This document shows positions 1 to 7,067 of a stretch of 33,012 bases of DNA, one piece after another. Each line of letters begins with the position of its first letter. The stretch's first letter is position 1. Source of the stretch: Candidatus Woesearchaeota archaeon (GTDB lineage Archaea > Nanobdellota > Nanobdellia > Woesearchaeales > JACPBV01); the NCBI GenBank assembly GCA_019323195.1, contig JAHWHQ010000121.1, forward strand, positions 1-33,012, given 5' to 3'. Under the pieces are notes generated by a model. That model was not told the DNA's origin. It ran no database searches and saw nothing but the letters and a program-made list of their open reading frames with translations. A program made the position numbers and the translations under genes.

Positions 1-10
1 AACAATATAG

Positions 11-559
11 GCTAACTTTATTCTGCGACTAAGAATGTTATTAATCCATACCACCAGTCTATAGCGGTCAAAGAGCGGTGACTGGTGGTTCTTGATTAGA
101 AGCCATGTAATTGCTTCACTACATCCAGAAGATAATTGTGTTTGTATAAGGCAGGCACTACCAACAACAAAGTTTATTGCAGATTGTGAAGCAGCAAAAC
201 GGATGTTGGATGCTGGTAAAATCAAAGATATTACTTTACATGGAGACAGAAGCTATGATTATGAAAGAATGTATATATCATGTTACAAAAACAACATTAA
301 ACCTAATATTCGCCCTTTGGATTACAAGGGCCCAATAAATTATAAGGCTAAGGAAGGTTCAAATAGGCTAATGGGAATTACCGAATATGATGATGAAGCA
401 AGAAAAAAATATAGGGGAATAATTGAAACGATATTTGGGGGTCTTACCAATTTTGGACTAATGGTAACTAGACTAAAGAAAGAGATGAAGATACTAGCTT
501 ATAGTGCTATTATATTGATAAGACACAACATATTAAACATAGCAAGAAATTTGAATTAA
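11..559 (+). pseudogene. DDE transposase remnant (IS4/IS5-like C-terminal part)
   Basis: The open part from the TTG at 92 encodes 155 residues that look like the C-terminal half of a DDE transposase. There is a 'GDRSYD' segment near residue 51 and the typical final helix region 'IIETIFGGLTNFG' followed by basic residues and 'RHNILNIARN'. The same frame continues upstream from about 11 to 61 and is broken by TAG at 62-64, and no N-terminal catalytic domain fits in the window, so this is a fragment. The left window edge may also cut it. It ends at TAA 557-559, directly before a partial dispersed repeat (577-650). The call of a DDE transposase is fairly secure. The exact IS family is not, and I see no intact terminal inverted repeats around it. 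Confidence 0.7.
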
Positions 560-576
560 TAACCAAACTCGGGGCG

Positions 577-650
577 TCCCCCCGCAACGCACTTAATCTT
601 TTCTTTTAAGGAATTTTGACCTTAGGCCAGTGGAACTTTTCAATGCGACC
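577..650 (+). repeat. Partial copy of dispersed foldback element (3' part)
   Basis: A GC-rich foldback (GGGGCGTCCCCC, about 572-583) is followed by an AT-rich stretch and then TTTTGACCTTAGGC at 614-627. These 14 bases are identical to 11494-11507 inside the complete element at 11333-11532. The rest of the 3' arm is diverged but recognisable (TTTTCAA at 637-643 against TTTTCAA at 11520-11526). No matching 5' arm is visible, so it is a truncated copy. It directly follows the transposase remnant, which may be coincidence or may point to the source of mobility. Confidence 0.5.
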
Positions 651-664
651 TCATTATGAAAACC

Positions 665-673
665 TTTTTATAT
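665..673 (+). promoter_or_regulatory. TATA box of RDD gene
   Basis: TTTTTATAT is centred 28 bp before the ATG at 697, the distance expected if transcription starts at or next to the start codon. Confidence 0.55.
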
Positions 674-696
674 GATTAGCTCTATTCCTCCATACT

Positions 697-1203
697 ATGA
701 AAAAAAGAGGTTTGGATCTGCCTAATGAGCGTACTTTTAAGGGTCCTGCTCTAGTCTGGAAAAGGCTATTAGCATTTGCAGCGGATTTTCTTATTATTGA
801 CTTGGTTCTCCTTTTCCCTTTCAAGAGGGTAATACAGAGATCAATACCTTCCTTCAGCTCTTATTCAGAGGCTTATAGCTTTTTTGTCTCCAACCAGGGT
901 TATACCCGTACATTGACAGTCTTATCCATAATCATGTCTTTGTTCGCCTTATTGTACTTTGCATTGATGGAGTATAAGCTGCAGCAGACGCTTGGAAAGA
1001 TGCTATTTAACGTATATGTTGCCAGTGACATCAAGAAGCCGCATCTCTGGCAGTATATCGTGAGCAACCTCTTTGTCATCCCTTTATTTCCCTTCTTCCT
1101 GTTATGGGTTGTCGATCCATTGTTCATGTTTTTCACAAAAACCAACCAGAGGCTGTGCGAGATCTTAAGCAAGACAAGGACTGTCCAAAGGTATGTTGTA
1201 TAA
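697..1203 (+). CDS. RDD family integral membrane protein
   Basis: This is a 168-residue membrane protein of the RDD family. The family signature is visible: 'RLLAFAADFLIID' (residues 24-36) places the conserved Arg and Asp pair in the first membrane helix, and 'QQTLGKMLFNVYV' (about 96-108) matches the conserved 'qT.GK...g..V' segment after the second helix. A third hydrophobic segment lies near residues 123-147. RDD proteins are widespread small membrane proteins, some linked to ion or solute transport, but no function can be assigned here. The ATG at 697 is favoured by a TATA box 28 bp upstream. The basic N-terminus (MKKR) is consistent with a cytoplasmic N-end. The gene is followed by a structured intergenic element and then the SppA gene on the same strand. 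Confidence 0.8.
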   Translation: MKKRGLDLPNERTFKGPALVWKRLLAFAADFLIIDLVLLFPFKRVIQRSIPSFSSYSEAYSFFVSNQGYTRTLTVLSIIMSLFALLYFALMEYKLQQTLGKMLFNVYVASDIKKPHLWQYIVSNLFVIPLFPFFLLWVVDPLFMFFTKTNQRLCEILSKTRTVQRYVV

Positions 1204-1223
1204 TCCCTCTGGAAGGAAAACAG

Positions 1224-1385
1224 ACTTCATCCATAAAATGAAGGTTGCCATCAAATTGTGAGCGATGCATCCTGTAACACATGCTGAGTGGAGGGTGATG
1301 CCCCTTACGGGGAGGGGCCGCTCTTAAAGGAATGACAGGCTCCGAGCGAGCCGATGGCAACCCCGAAGGATTTTACGGATGAAGT
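1224..1385 (-). repeat. Foldback element with long inverted arms (possible ncRNA or MITE)
   Basis: Bases 1224-1239 pair with 1370-1385 (16 bp, one A/C mismatch) and 1243-1252 pair perfectly with 1353-1362 (10 bp). Inside are further hairpins: CCCC-TTAC-GGGG at 1301-1312, and GGCTC/GAGCC at 1338-1342/1348-1352. Read on the minus strand, both arms resemble the element at 11333-11532: 'AACCTTCATTTTA' against 'AACCTGCATTTTC' in the 3' arm, and an 'AAAATCCTTCGGGGTT'-like 5' arm. The paired bases differ between the copies, yet both sets remain paired. It fills most of the 220-bp gap between the RDD and sppA genes and ends just before the sppA TATA box. It could be a decayed transposable element or a structured RNA. 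No known RNA family was recognised. Confidence 0.6.
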
Positions 1386-1400
1386 GAGGAAAACAATAAA

Positions 1401-1410
1401 TTTTAAATAT
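1401..1410 (+). promoter_or_regulatory. TATA box of sppA
   Basis: TTTTAAATAT is centred about 27-28 bp before the ATG at 1433 and only about 18 bp before the alternative ATG at 1424. This favours 1433 as the real, leaderless start. Confidence 0.55.
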
Positions 1411-1432
1411 CGCAGTTCAGATAATGATCAAG

Positions 1433-2362
1433 ATGGCAAAAAAGGATGATAAGAAGAAGTGGTATCCAGCCCTTAAGATACTTGTAATGCTCACAATACT
1501 GAGCTTTATCGTTTCCCTTTTTTTCTCTGCCTTTGCAGGCGATTCTGCCAAGGCAGACGGCAATGTTGCACTTATCCCTGTAAAAGGCGTTATAATCTCG
1601 GAAAATTACAGGGTCTTTGGGCAGGAGGTTGCAGATTCCCCTACCATAGTGAGGTTTATTGAAGAGGCGGACAGGAATCCCAGGATAAAGGCCATAATCC
1701 TTGAGATCAACTCCCCTGGCGGCGCCCCTGTTGCTACAGAGGAGATCTCCAGGGCTATCAGGAAGACCAATAAGACGACCGTTGCCTGGATCAGGGAGAT
1801 GGGGACCTCTGCCGGCTATTGGGTAGCCTCAAGCTGCGACAAGATTGTTGCCAGCAGGATGTCTGCCACCGGCTCGATAGGCGCAGTCATATCCTATCTT
1901 GATTTTTCAGGCTTATTGCAGGATTATAATGTTACCTACCAAAGGCTGATTGCAGGGAAGTACAAGGACATAGGAACACCTTTTAAGGAGCTAAGACTGG
2001 AAGAGAGGAGGTTATTGCAGAACTATCTCGATCAGCTTCATGATTATTTCATCTCTGCAGTGGCTGAGAACAGGAACCTTCCTGAAAAAGAAGTGAGGGA
2101 GCTCGCGACAGGGATGTTCTATCTTGGCGAAGATGCAAAGGAATTAGGGCTTGTCGATGTATTAGGCGGAAAAGAAGAGGTAATATCCCTCATAAGGGAT
2201 GACCTTAACATCACTGTTGAACTGGTTGAATATAAGCAGGAAGCCGGGTTAGCTGACCTGTTAGGAAGCGTATTCTCGCAGCAGTCTTTCTTTATAGGGA
2301 AAGGCATCGGAAATTCCCTGGCAGAGGCCAGGAACTTCAACAGGCTGGAGGTCTGGACCTAG
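1433..2362 (+). CDS. sppA: Signal peptide peptidase SppA (peptidase S49)
   Basis: This is a membrane-anchored serine protease that cleaves remnant signal peptides and other membrane-associated peptides at the outer face of the membrane. Numbering from the upstream ATG at 1424 (312 residues), one hydrophobic helix spans about 17-38. The S49 domain follows, with 'INSPGG' (95-100), the nucleophile region 'MGTSAGYWVAS' (Ser129) and the general-base region 'GKYKDIGTPF' (Lys181), giving the Ser-Lys dyad of archaeal SppA. The length of about 310 residues is normal for the short archaeal/Bacillus-type enzyme. I place the start at 1433 (MAKKDD) because the TATA box at 1401-1410 fits a leaderless transcript there; 1424 remains possible. 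The gene converges with the U32 gene, with 18 bp between the two stops. Confidence 0.9.
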   Translation: MAKKDDKKKWYPALKILVMLTILSFIVSLFFSAFAGDSAKADGNVALIPVKGVIISENYRVFGQEVADSPTIVRFIEEADRNPRIKAIILEINSPGGAPVATEEISRAIRKTNKTTVAWIREMGTSAGYWVASSCDKIVASRMSATGSIGAVISYLDFSGLLQDYNVTYQRLIAGKYKDIGTPFKELRLEERRLLQNYLDQLHDYFISAVAENRNLPEKEVRELATGMFYLGEDAKELGLVDVLGGKEEVISLIRDDLNITVELVEYKQEAGLADLLGSVFSQQSFFIGKGIGNSLAEARNFNRLEVWT

Positions 2363-2380
2363 ATCAAAAACTTCTTTCTG

Positions 2381-3586
2381 TCATCCTGGATCAGTTTTGA
2401 CCAGGAAGACCCTGTCATTCTCCCTTACTATATCTTCTGTCTTGATCCCTGCCCTCTGCCCTTTTTTTGCCATGCCTGTCTTCCTGTCCCTTACCTCGAT
2501 AGATGCCACCTTCTGCTCCCTGACACCTGTCTTATTGCCCTGGAAGATTATCTCATCATTCAGCCTTATATCCCCTGTCTCCAGCAGGACCTCTGCCACC
2601 CCGATTTTTTTGTAATAGTTAATAACCTTTCCGATGTAGACCTTCTTCTTTACTGCCCTGCTTCCGTAAGTTTTGCACCATTCGTTCATCGGCTTTCCAA
2701 GGTAAAATCCTGAAGAGAATCCCCTGTTATAGACAGTTCTAAGCTTTTCTTTAAGCCTTTTCTTGTCCGCCCCAGGGTTGTCTATAGCCTCCCTGTAGCA
2801 TTCTGTCACCTTTTTTACATATTCCGGGCTCCTGTTCCTTCCCTCTATCTTAAACGCATCTATCCCTGCAGATATCAGCTTATCTAGGATATCAACTGTA
2901 CATAGGTCCTTAGGGCTTATTATGTAGTCCTCTCCAAGCTCCAGCTCATGCCCCTCTTCAGCATCCTTTATGATATACCTTCTTCTGCACGGCTGCAGGC
3001 ATTCACCCCTGTTGGCTGACTTATTGAATATCTCCTGGCTCAGGAAGCATCTTCCTGAGAAGGAAACGCACATAGCCCCATGGACAAATGCCTCTATCTC
3101 TATACCCAGCTTATCCTTCTTTATCTTTTTGATAATATCCTTTATCTGCTCTAAGCTCAGCTCCCTTGCCAGGTTGATCCTTTTTATGCTCCTGAACCTT
3201 GTTTTTAACGCCTTGACAGCCTCAAAATTGCTTACTGAAGCCTGTGTCGAGAGGTGGATTGGAATGTTTAACTTCTCACATCCACTGATTACAGAGAAAT
3301 CCCATGCAATGACAGCATTTATCCCATCTCTCTTAAGTTTTTTCAGTATCTTCCTGACCTTCCCTTCCTCATCATCATAGACAACAGCATTTAATGTAAA
3401 ATAAGCCCTGACATTGTTCTTATGGCATAGCTCAATAACCTTTTTAATCTCGCTTAATTCAAAGTTCTTTGCCTTAAACCGCATGTTAAGTTCCTTAGCC
3501 CCGAAATAGACAGCATCTGCCTTTGCCTCGATTGCAGCCTTAAGGCTTACAAGGTCCTGTACAGGGCTTAGCAGTTCTGGTTTCAT
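2381..3586 (-). CDS. Peptidase U32 family protein (RNA hydroxylation, TrhP/RlhA-like)
   Basis: This 401-residue protein belongs to family U32, named as peptidases. Bacterial members studied in detail (TrhP, RlhA) act in prephenate-dependent hydroxylation of tRNA uridine or rRNA cytidine. The N-terminal TIM-barrel-like region begins 'MKPELLSPVQDL'. The family core is 'FVHGAMCVSFSGRC' followed by 'ANRGECLQPCRR', with Cys173, Cys180, Cys196 and Cys200 positioned to bind an iron-sulfur cluster. The C-terminal part (about 320-401) resembles the small beta-barrel found at the end of many U32 proteins. The start at 3586 is supported by a TATA box (3609-3617) 27 bp upstream, so the mRNA is probably leaderless. 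Which RNA is modified cannot be told from sequence. Confidence 0.85.
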   Translation of the reverse strand: MKPELLSPVQDLVSLKAAIEAKADAVYFGAKELNMRFKAKNFELSEIKKVIELCHKNNVRAYFTLNAVVYDDEEGKVRKILKKLKRDGINAVIAWDFSVISGCEKLNIPIHLSTQASVSNFEAVKALKTRFRSIKRINLARELSLEQIKDIIKKIKKDKLGIEIEAFVHGAMCVSFSGRCFLSQEIFNKSANRGECLQPCRRRYIIKDAEEGHELELGEDYIISPKDLCTVDILDKLISAGIDAFKIEGRNRSPEYVKKVTECYREAIDNPGADKKRLKEKLRTVYNRGFSSGFYLGKPMNEWCKTYGSRAVKKKVYIGKVINYYKKIGVAEVLLETGDIRLNDEIIFQGNKTGVREQKVASIEVRDRKTGMAKKGQRAGIKTEDIVRENDRVFLVKTDPG

Positions 3587-3608
3587 AGAAAATTGTATTT
3601 TTTATTGG

Positions 3609-3617
3609 TTTAAATAT
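3609..3617 (-). promoter_or_regulatory. TATA box of U32 gene
   Basis: The minus strand reads ATATTTAAA, centred 27 bp before the ATG at 3586, consistent with a leaderless transcript. Confidence 0.5.
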
Positions 3618-3648
3618 CTTTAGATTCAGAAGGTATTATTAAGATATT

Positions 3649-3981
3649 TTATCCTAAATAAAGAATCTGGTTATAATCTTTATTTTCTTCCTGTTTATTT
3701 ATCAGGCAGGTATATACAATACCATCAATATCATTGATATCCTTTATAAAGGACATGGCATCGGATTTATCAGTGAACATTGAGATCGTGCTGTTCGGAT
3801 CCCTTTCATCTGGTAAACAATCTTCTATATTCTCCGATAATAGCTGAGAGCAATCAAGCGAATAAGAGGGTACTGAATAGCCCTTCTGATTATTCCTTTT
3901 ACCAGCTTCTAATATCCTGAATATTATTCTTGCTTTTCCTTGAGATCCATCTTTTCTAAGACCAGTCAGTACAAAATGCAT
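3649..3981 (-). CDS. Hypothetical protein, 110 aa
   Basis: I do not recognise this protein. It has no membrane helix, a mildly acidic C-terminal half, two separated Cys residues (about 44 and 54) and another Cys near residue 92, too scattered to suggest a metal site. The segment 'AMSFIKDINDIDGIVYTCLI' near the end looks like a helix followed by a beta strand. It is probably a real gene: a good Shine-Dalgarno (minus strand AAGGAGTGAG, 3985-3994) lies just before the ATG, and a TATA-like sequence lies further upstream near 4005-4013. It therefore appears to have a short leader, unlike most neighbours, which look leaderless. It stands between the U32 and Dph2-like genes on the same strand with about 60-70 bp gaps, so co-transcription is uncertain. 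Confidence 0.55.
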   Translation of the reverse strand: MHFVLTGLRKDGSQGKARIIFRILEAGKRNNQKGYSVPSYSLDCSQLLSENIEDCLPDERDPNSTISMFTDKSDAMSFIKDINDIDGIVYTCLINKQEENKDYNQILYLG

Positions 3982-4050
3982 CTTAACTCACTCCTTTATC
4001 AAATAGATTATAGAATTATCTGGGTTTGCACCCCTCTTTTAAACCTTTTG

Positions 4051-4719
4051 TTAGCATACTAACTCATCAATGTTCACTGCCCTGATATCCTCCTCTATCC
4101 TTGGGCAGGCAGTGTTAACCCATGCATCGATAAAGGGAAAGTTCTCTAACTGCCTGTAGTCGATAGTATCTGCAATGAACCTGTAGAACCTCTTATTTTT
4201 ATACCTCTTTTCCAGCGATGCCAGTTTTTTGATATCATAATACTGCCCTTTCTTTGCAGAAACTAATACACCAACATTATCAGCATGCAGGAACTTGACC
4301 ATAGCAGCCTTCCTCCTTTTTTCATAATCCTCAATATCCTTTTTTTCTATCTTTTTGAATGAATTGCTATAAGGATTGAATGTAAAGACCATCTTTTTTG
4401 TTTTGATAGCTATGCCCATAGGATGAAATTTGCCGTCTCCTATGTAGAGGAATGCCTCAACCCTGTTCCTGATTTTTTCCGCATTCCTGACATCACAGCC
4501 AAGGACCTGCCCGCCTATTACTGCCCTTCCTCTAAGCTGTTTCTTGATTAGGGCAAGGCTGTCCATGAACTGTACAGAGCTCACTAAGCCCACTTTTCCT
4601 GGAAGTTTCTCTGATATGCTGCCATCTAGCTTTATTTCCTTACTATATCTTGCCTCTACGAATAGGGTTTTCATATCATGCCCTAAATACAAGCTGGTTT
4701 TTAAGTCTTTCCAAATCAT
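4051..4719 (-). CDS. dph2: Dph2-like diphthamide synthesis protein, N-terminally short
   Basis: Archaeal Dph2 uses a [4Fe-4S] cluster and SAM to add a 3-amino-3-carboxypropyl group to a histidine of elongation factor 2, the first step of diphthamide synthesis. Visible family segments are 'LFVEARYS', 'GLVSSVQF', 'GGQVLGCDV' (Cys75), 'FLYIGDGKFHPMGIAI' and 'VNTACPRI' (Cys205), which correspond to the second and third Cys-bearing domains. The protein has 222 residues, against roughly 340 usual in archaea. The whole first domain, which carries the first cluster cysteine, is absent and is not encoded in the 75 bp upstream. The start may be Met16 (ATG at 4674): the minus-strand TATA-like CTTAAAAA at 4698-4705 lies 27 bp before it, giving 207 residues. 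It is either a divergent minimal Dph2 or a decayed gene. The reading frame itself is intact. Confidence 0.75.
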   Translation of the reverse strand: MIWKDLKTSLYLGHDMKTLFVEARYSKEIKLDGSISEKLPGKVGLVSSVQFMDSLALIKKQLRGRAVIGGQVLGCDVRNAEKIRNRVEAFLYIGDGKFHPMGIAIKTKKMVFTFNPYSNSFKKIEKKDIEDYEKRRKAAMVKFLHADNVGVLVSAKKGQYYDIKKLASLEKRYKNKRFYRFIADTIDYRQLENFPFIDAWVNTACPRIEEDIRAVNIDELVC

Positions 4720-4761
4720 GGATAATGCTGCTTTTTATTCACTCCCCAACCCTCCATAAAC

Positions 4762-4770
4762 TATTTAAAT
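4762..4770 (+). promoter_or_regulatory. TATA box of 4794 gene
   Basis: TATTTAAAT is centred 28 bp before the ATG at 4794, fitting a leaderless transcript. Confidence 0.5.
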
Positions 4771-4793
4771 AACCCCATAATCGCTCATTTTTT

Positions 4794-5096
4794 ATGATGG
4801 AGGATATAAATGGGTGCAACACTTTAGCGATTGCTTATTATGATTTCATACTTGGCTTCATTCAAAAATTAAATGAATCATTTAAATATACTTTATCACA
4901 AGAAAATCATCTGGAGGGGGAAGTAAGGGAAAATATTGATTCTGTTTATAAAAAGAGCTTAGAGCTTACTGAATTATACATAAATTTACGCCAGAAACAA
5001 ATGGAACATATCTCAGAGAAGGGTACTATAAACCAAGATTTAGAAAATCAATTAACAAAAATATGGCAGGAATTCGAATCCAACATTCGACATTAG
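4794..5096 (+). CDS. Hypothetical small helical protein, 100 aa
   Basis: I do not recognise this protein. It is predicted by eye to be almost entirely alpha-helical, rich in Glu, Gln, Asn and Leu, without membrane segments. The middle ('ENIDSVYKKSLELTELYINL') has leucine/isoleucine spacing compatible with a coiled coil. Two ATG codons stand side by side (4794 and 4797), and the TATA box at 4762-4770 is correctly placed for a leaderless message from either. The neighbours are the divergent Dph2-like gene and, 61 bp downstream with its own TATA box, the permease-methyltransferase gene, so it is probably transcribed alone. Base composition is more AT-rich than the adjacent permease gene, which may indicate a different origin. 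Confidence 0.55.
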   Translation: MMEDINGCNTLAIAYYDFILGFIQKLNESFKYTLSQENHLEGEVRENIDSVYKKSLELTELYINLRQKQMEHISEKGTINQDLENQLTKIWQEFESNIRH

Positions 5097-5126
5097 CCAC
5101 AAATCAATAAAAATAAAACCAAATAA

Positions 5127-5135
5127 TTTATAAAT
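5127..5135 (+). promoter_or_regulatory. TATA box of permease-methyltransferase gene
   Basis: TTTATAAAT is centred 27 bp before the ATG at 5158, predicting a leaderless transcript. Confidence 0.5.
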
Positions 5136-5157
5136 AATAACCTCGGATAAATACCCA

Positions 5158-7053
5158 ATGGGAGGCCTGAAAAAGGTATTGAATTTTCCTGTACTGCTTT
5201 TGATAGTTATAAACTCCATCATGGGCACTGGCATCTATTTTCTTCCTGCTGTCGGGGCAAGGTACTCCGGCCCTATGTCTATCATATCATGGGTTATTAT
5301 GTCGCTTATAGCGATTTATATCTCCATGTGTTTCGGTGAGCTGGTCTCTATGTTCCCAAAGGCAGGTGGTGTTTACGAGTATTCAAAGCAGGCTTACGGA
5401 AGGTTTACATCTTTCCTTATAGGATGGATCACCCTTATAGCAGGAAATGTTACAATAGCCATGCTTGTTGTAGGCGCCATACAATACCTTCTTCCCTACA
5501 ATCTTCCTTTTCAGAAAGCTGTTATTTCCCTTACATTTATCTTAATATTCAACTACATAGCCTTTAGGGGCATGAAGACATCATCCTTCATGCTTGTAAC
5601 ATTCTCAGTGATAACCCTTACAGCCGCATTTTCATTGATAGTCCCCGGCCTTATAAAGATGCAGCCTTCAAATTTCACGCCGTTCTTTGTATTCCCGGTT
5701 TCTGCAATCTTCCTTACCCTTTATTTTATCCAGGAAACATTCTTCGGCTGGGAGTCTGCAACATTCCTTGCAGAGGAAACCAAGAACCCTGAGAAGGTAA
5801 TGCCAATGGCTTTAATAATAGGCACAATATGCATAGCCCTTATCTCTTTGTTGTTTGTAGTGACCTCTCTGGGAAACATACCATGGCAGGTCTTCTCAGG
5901 CTCAACCGCCCCCTTATCCGACCTGGGAAAGATCCATTTCGGCGACATCGGAAAATACGTATTTACATTATGGGTTTATATGGCAATAATAGGCGCTGTT
6001 GCAGCATGGGTTGTTTCTGCCCCGAGGCTTGTTCTTGCCATGGCCCGGGACAGGCTGTTCCTGACGCAGTTCTCAGCCATACACCATAAGTATCACACCC
6101 CTCACAAGGCGATAATGTTTCAGACCCTTGTTACATCCCTTCTTGTCATCATAGGACTTGGCGCCTACAGGACGCTCCTCCTGATGCTTCTGCCTTTTGT
6201 TTTGATTATGTACATAGCTGTCCTTCTTGCCCTTGTGATATTGAGGTTTAAGCGCCCGGGTCTTAAGAGGCCCTATAAGGCTCCTTTCGGAACCGTCGGA
6301 CCTGTCATCGTTGTTTTTATCATGGTCTCCCTGTTGTTCGCCTGGGTCGTAATTGAGGAAGAGGCCATCAAGCTTGTGGTATTGGCCTTGTCCTTCATAG
6401 CTTTGGGGATTCCGCTGTATTTCCTTCTTGAGCTCTATTACAACCCTAAGACAATAAGGAAGACCAATAACCTGCTTGCATATCTTGTATTATGGACGGA
6501 GAGGCTTGCCCTTCCTTTGGGTGTAAGGAAAGAGATAATAGGCCTTCTGGGAAATATAAAGGGAAAGACAGTACTTGAGTTCGGCTGCTCTGTCGGGACC
6601 TTGACGATGCACCTTGCCGAGGAGGTGGGAAAGAGCGGCAGGGTATTTGCAACCGACATCTCTGAGAAAGACATCAAGATAGCAGAAGGAAGGCTTGCAA
6701 AAAAAGGCCACAGGCATGTTAAGGTTATTCATGATATCCAGCACCACCACCGCGTCCATCCTGACGTCCCTACCATACATACAGCCGTCTCTGTAGGGAT
6801 GATCGGCTATGTCAAGGACGTAAAGAATGTTCTAAGGCATCTGAACAGGAGGATGAAAAAAGGCCACAGGGTCTGCTTTCTTGACTATGACAAGTTCTTC
6901 GACATAATACCCAATAAGGCCTGGCTTGGCGACGATAAGAAGATAAAGAGGATCTTCAGGGAATCAGGCTTTGATGTTAAGGTAAAAAGGAAGCAGGGAT
7001 TTGCCTGGAAGTACATCTTCATCTACGGCAAGAAGGTAAAGGGTGTCAGGTAG
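5158..7053 (+). CDS. APC-family amino acid permease fused to class I SAM methyltransferase
   Basis: A single 631-residue reading frame carries two modules. Residues 1-425 form an APC-superfamily permease of normal length with about twelve hydrophobic segments. The first helix carries 'NSIMGTGIYFLPAVGA' (the unwound substrate-binding motif of APC proteins), with 'FGELVSMFPKAGGVYEY' after helix 2 and 'FLAEETKNPEKVMP' in the middle loop. After a linker (430-466) comes a Rossmann methyltransferase: 'VLEFGCSVGTL' (472-482, SAM-binding motif I), 'GRVFATDISEKDI' (495-506, acidic residue for the ribose), 'SVGMIGYVKDV' and a terminal 'GFAWKYIFIYGKK'. The last hydrophobic segment leaves the methyltransferase presumably in the cytoplasm. 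The substrates of both halves are unknown. A TATA box 27 bp upstream supports the ATG at 5158. The gene converges with 7068-8207. Confidence 0.88.
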   Translation: MGGLKKVLNFPVLLLIVINSIMGTGIYFLPAVGARYSGPMSIISWVIMSLIAIYISMCFGELVSMFPKAGGVYEYSKQAYGRFTSFLIGWITLIAGNVTIAMLVVGAIQYLLPYNLPFQKAVISLTFILIFNYIAFRGMKTSSFMLVTFSVITLTAAFSLIVPGLIKMQPSNFTPFFVFPVSAIFLTLYFIQETFFGWESATFLAEETKNPEKVMPMALIIGTICIALISLLFVVTSLGNIPWQVFSGSTAPLSDLGKIHFGDIGKYVFTLWVYMAIIGAVAAWVVSAPRLVLAMARDRLFLTQFSAIHHKYHTPHKAIMFQTLVTSLLVIIGLGAYRTLLLMLLPFVLIMYIAVLLALVILRFKRPGLKRPYKAPFGTVGPVIVVFIMVSLLFAWVVIEEEAIKLVVLALSFIALGIPLYFLLELYYNPKTIRKTNNLLAYLVLWTERLALPLGVRKEIIGLLGNIKGKTVLEFGCSVGTLTMHLAEEVGKSGRVFATDISEKDIKIAEGRLAKKGHRHVKVIHDIQHHHRVHPDVPTIHTAVSVGMIGYVKDVKNVLRHLNRRMKKGHRVCFLDYDKFFDIIPNKAWLGDDKKIKRIFRESGFDVKVKRKQGFAWKYIFIYGKKVKGVR

Positions 7054-7067
7054 TCTTTCTTCTGTTA

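Noticed and set aside
1133..1360. Minus-strand ORF of 75 residues over the RDD gene end and the foldback element
   Set aside because: It overlaps coding DNA and paired arms of the structured element, has no promoter or ribosome-binding site, and has a random composition.
1204..1400. Candidate RNase P or SRP RNA
   Set aside because: I could not find the conserved RNase P core sequence (GAGGAAAGTCC type) or the SRP helix-8 motif; the structure relates instead to the element at 11333-11532.
6438..6780. Minus-strand ORFs opposite the permease-methyltransferase junction, considered as evidence for two separate genes
   Set aside because: They have no start signals or homology, while the plus frame stays open and conserved on both sides of the junction.
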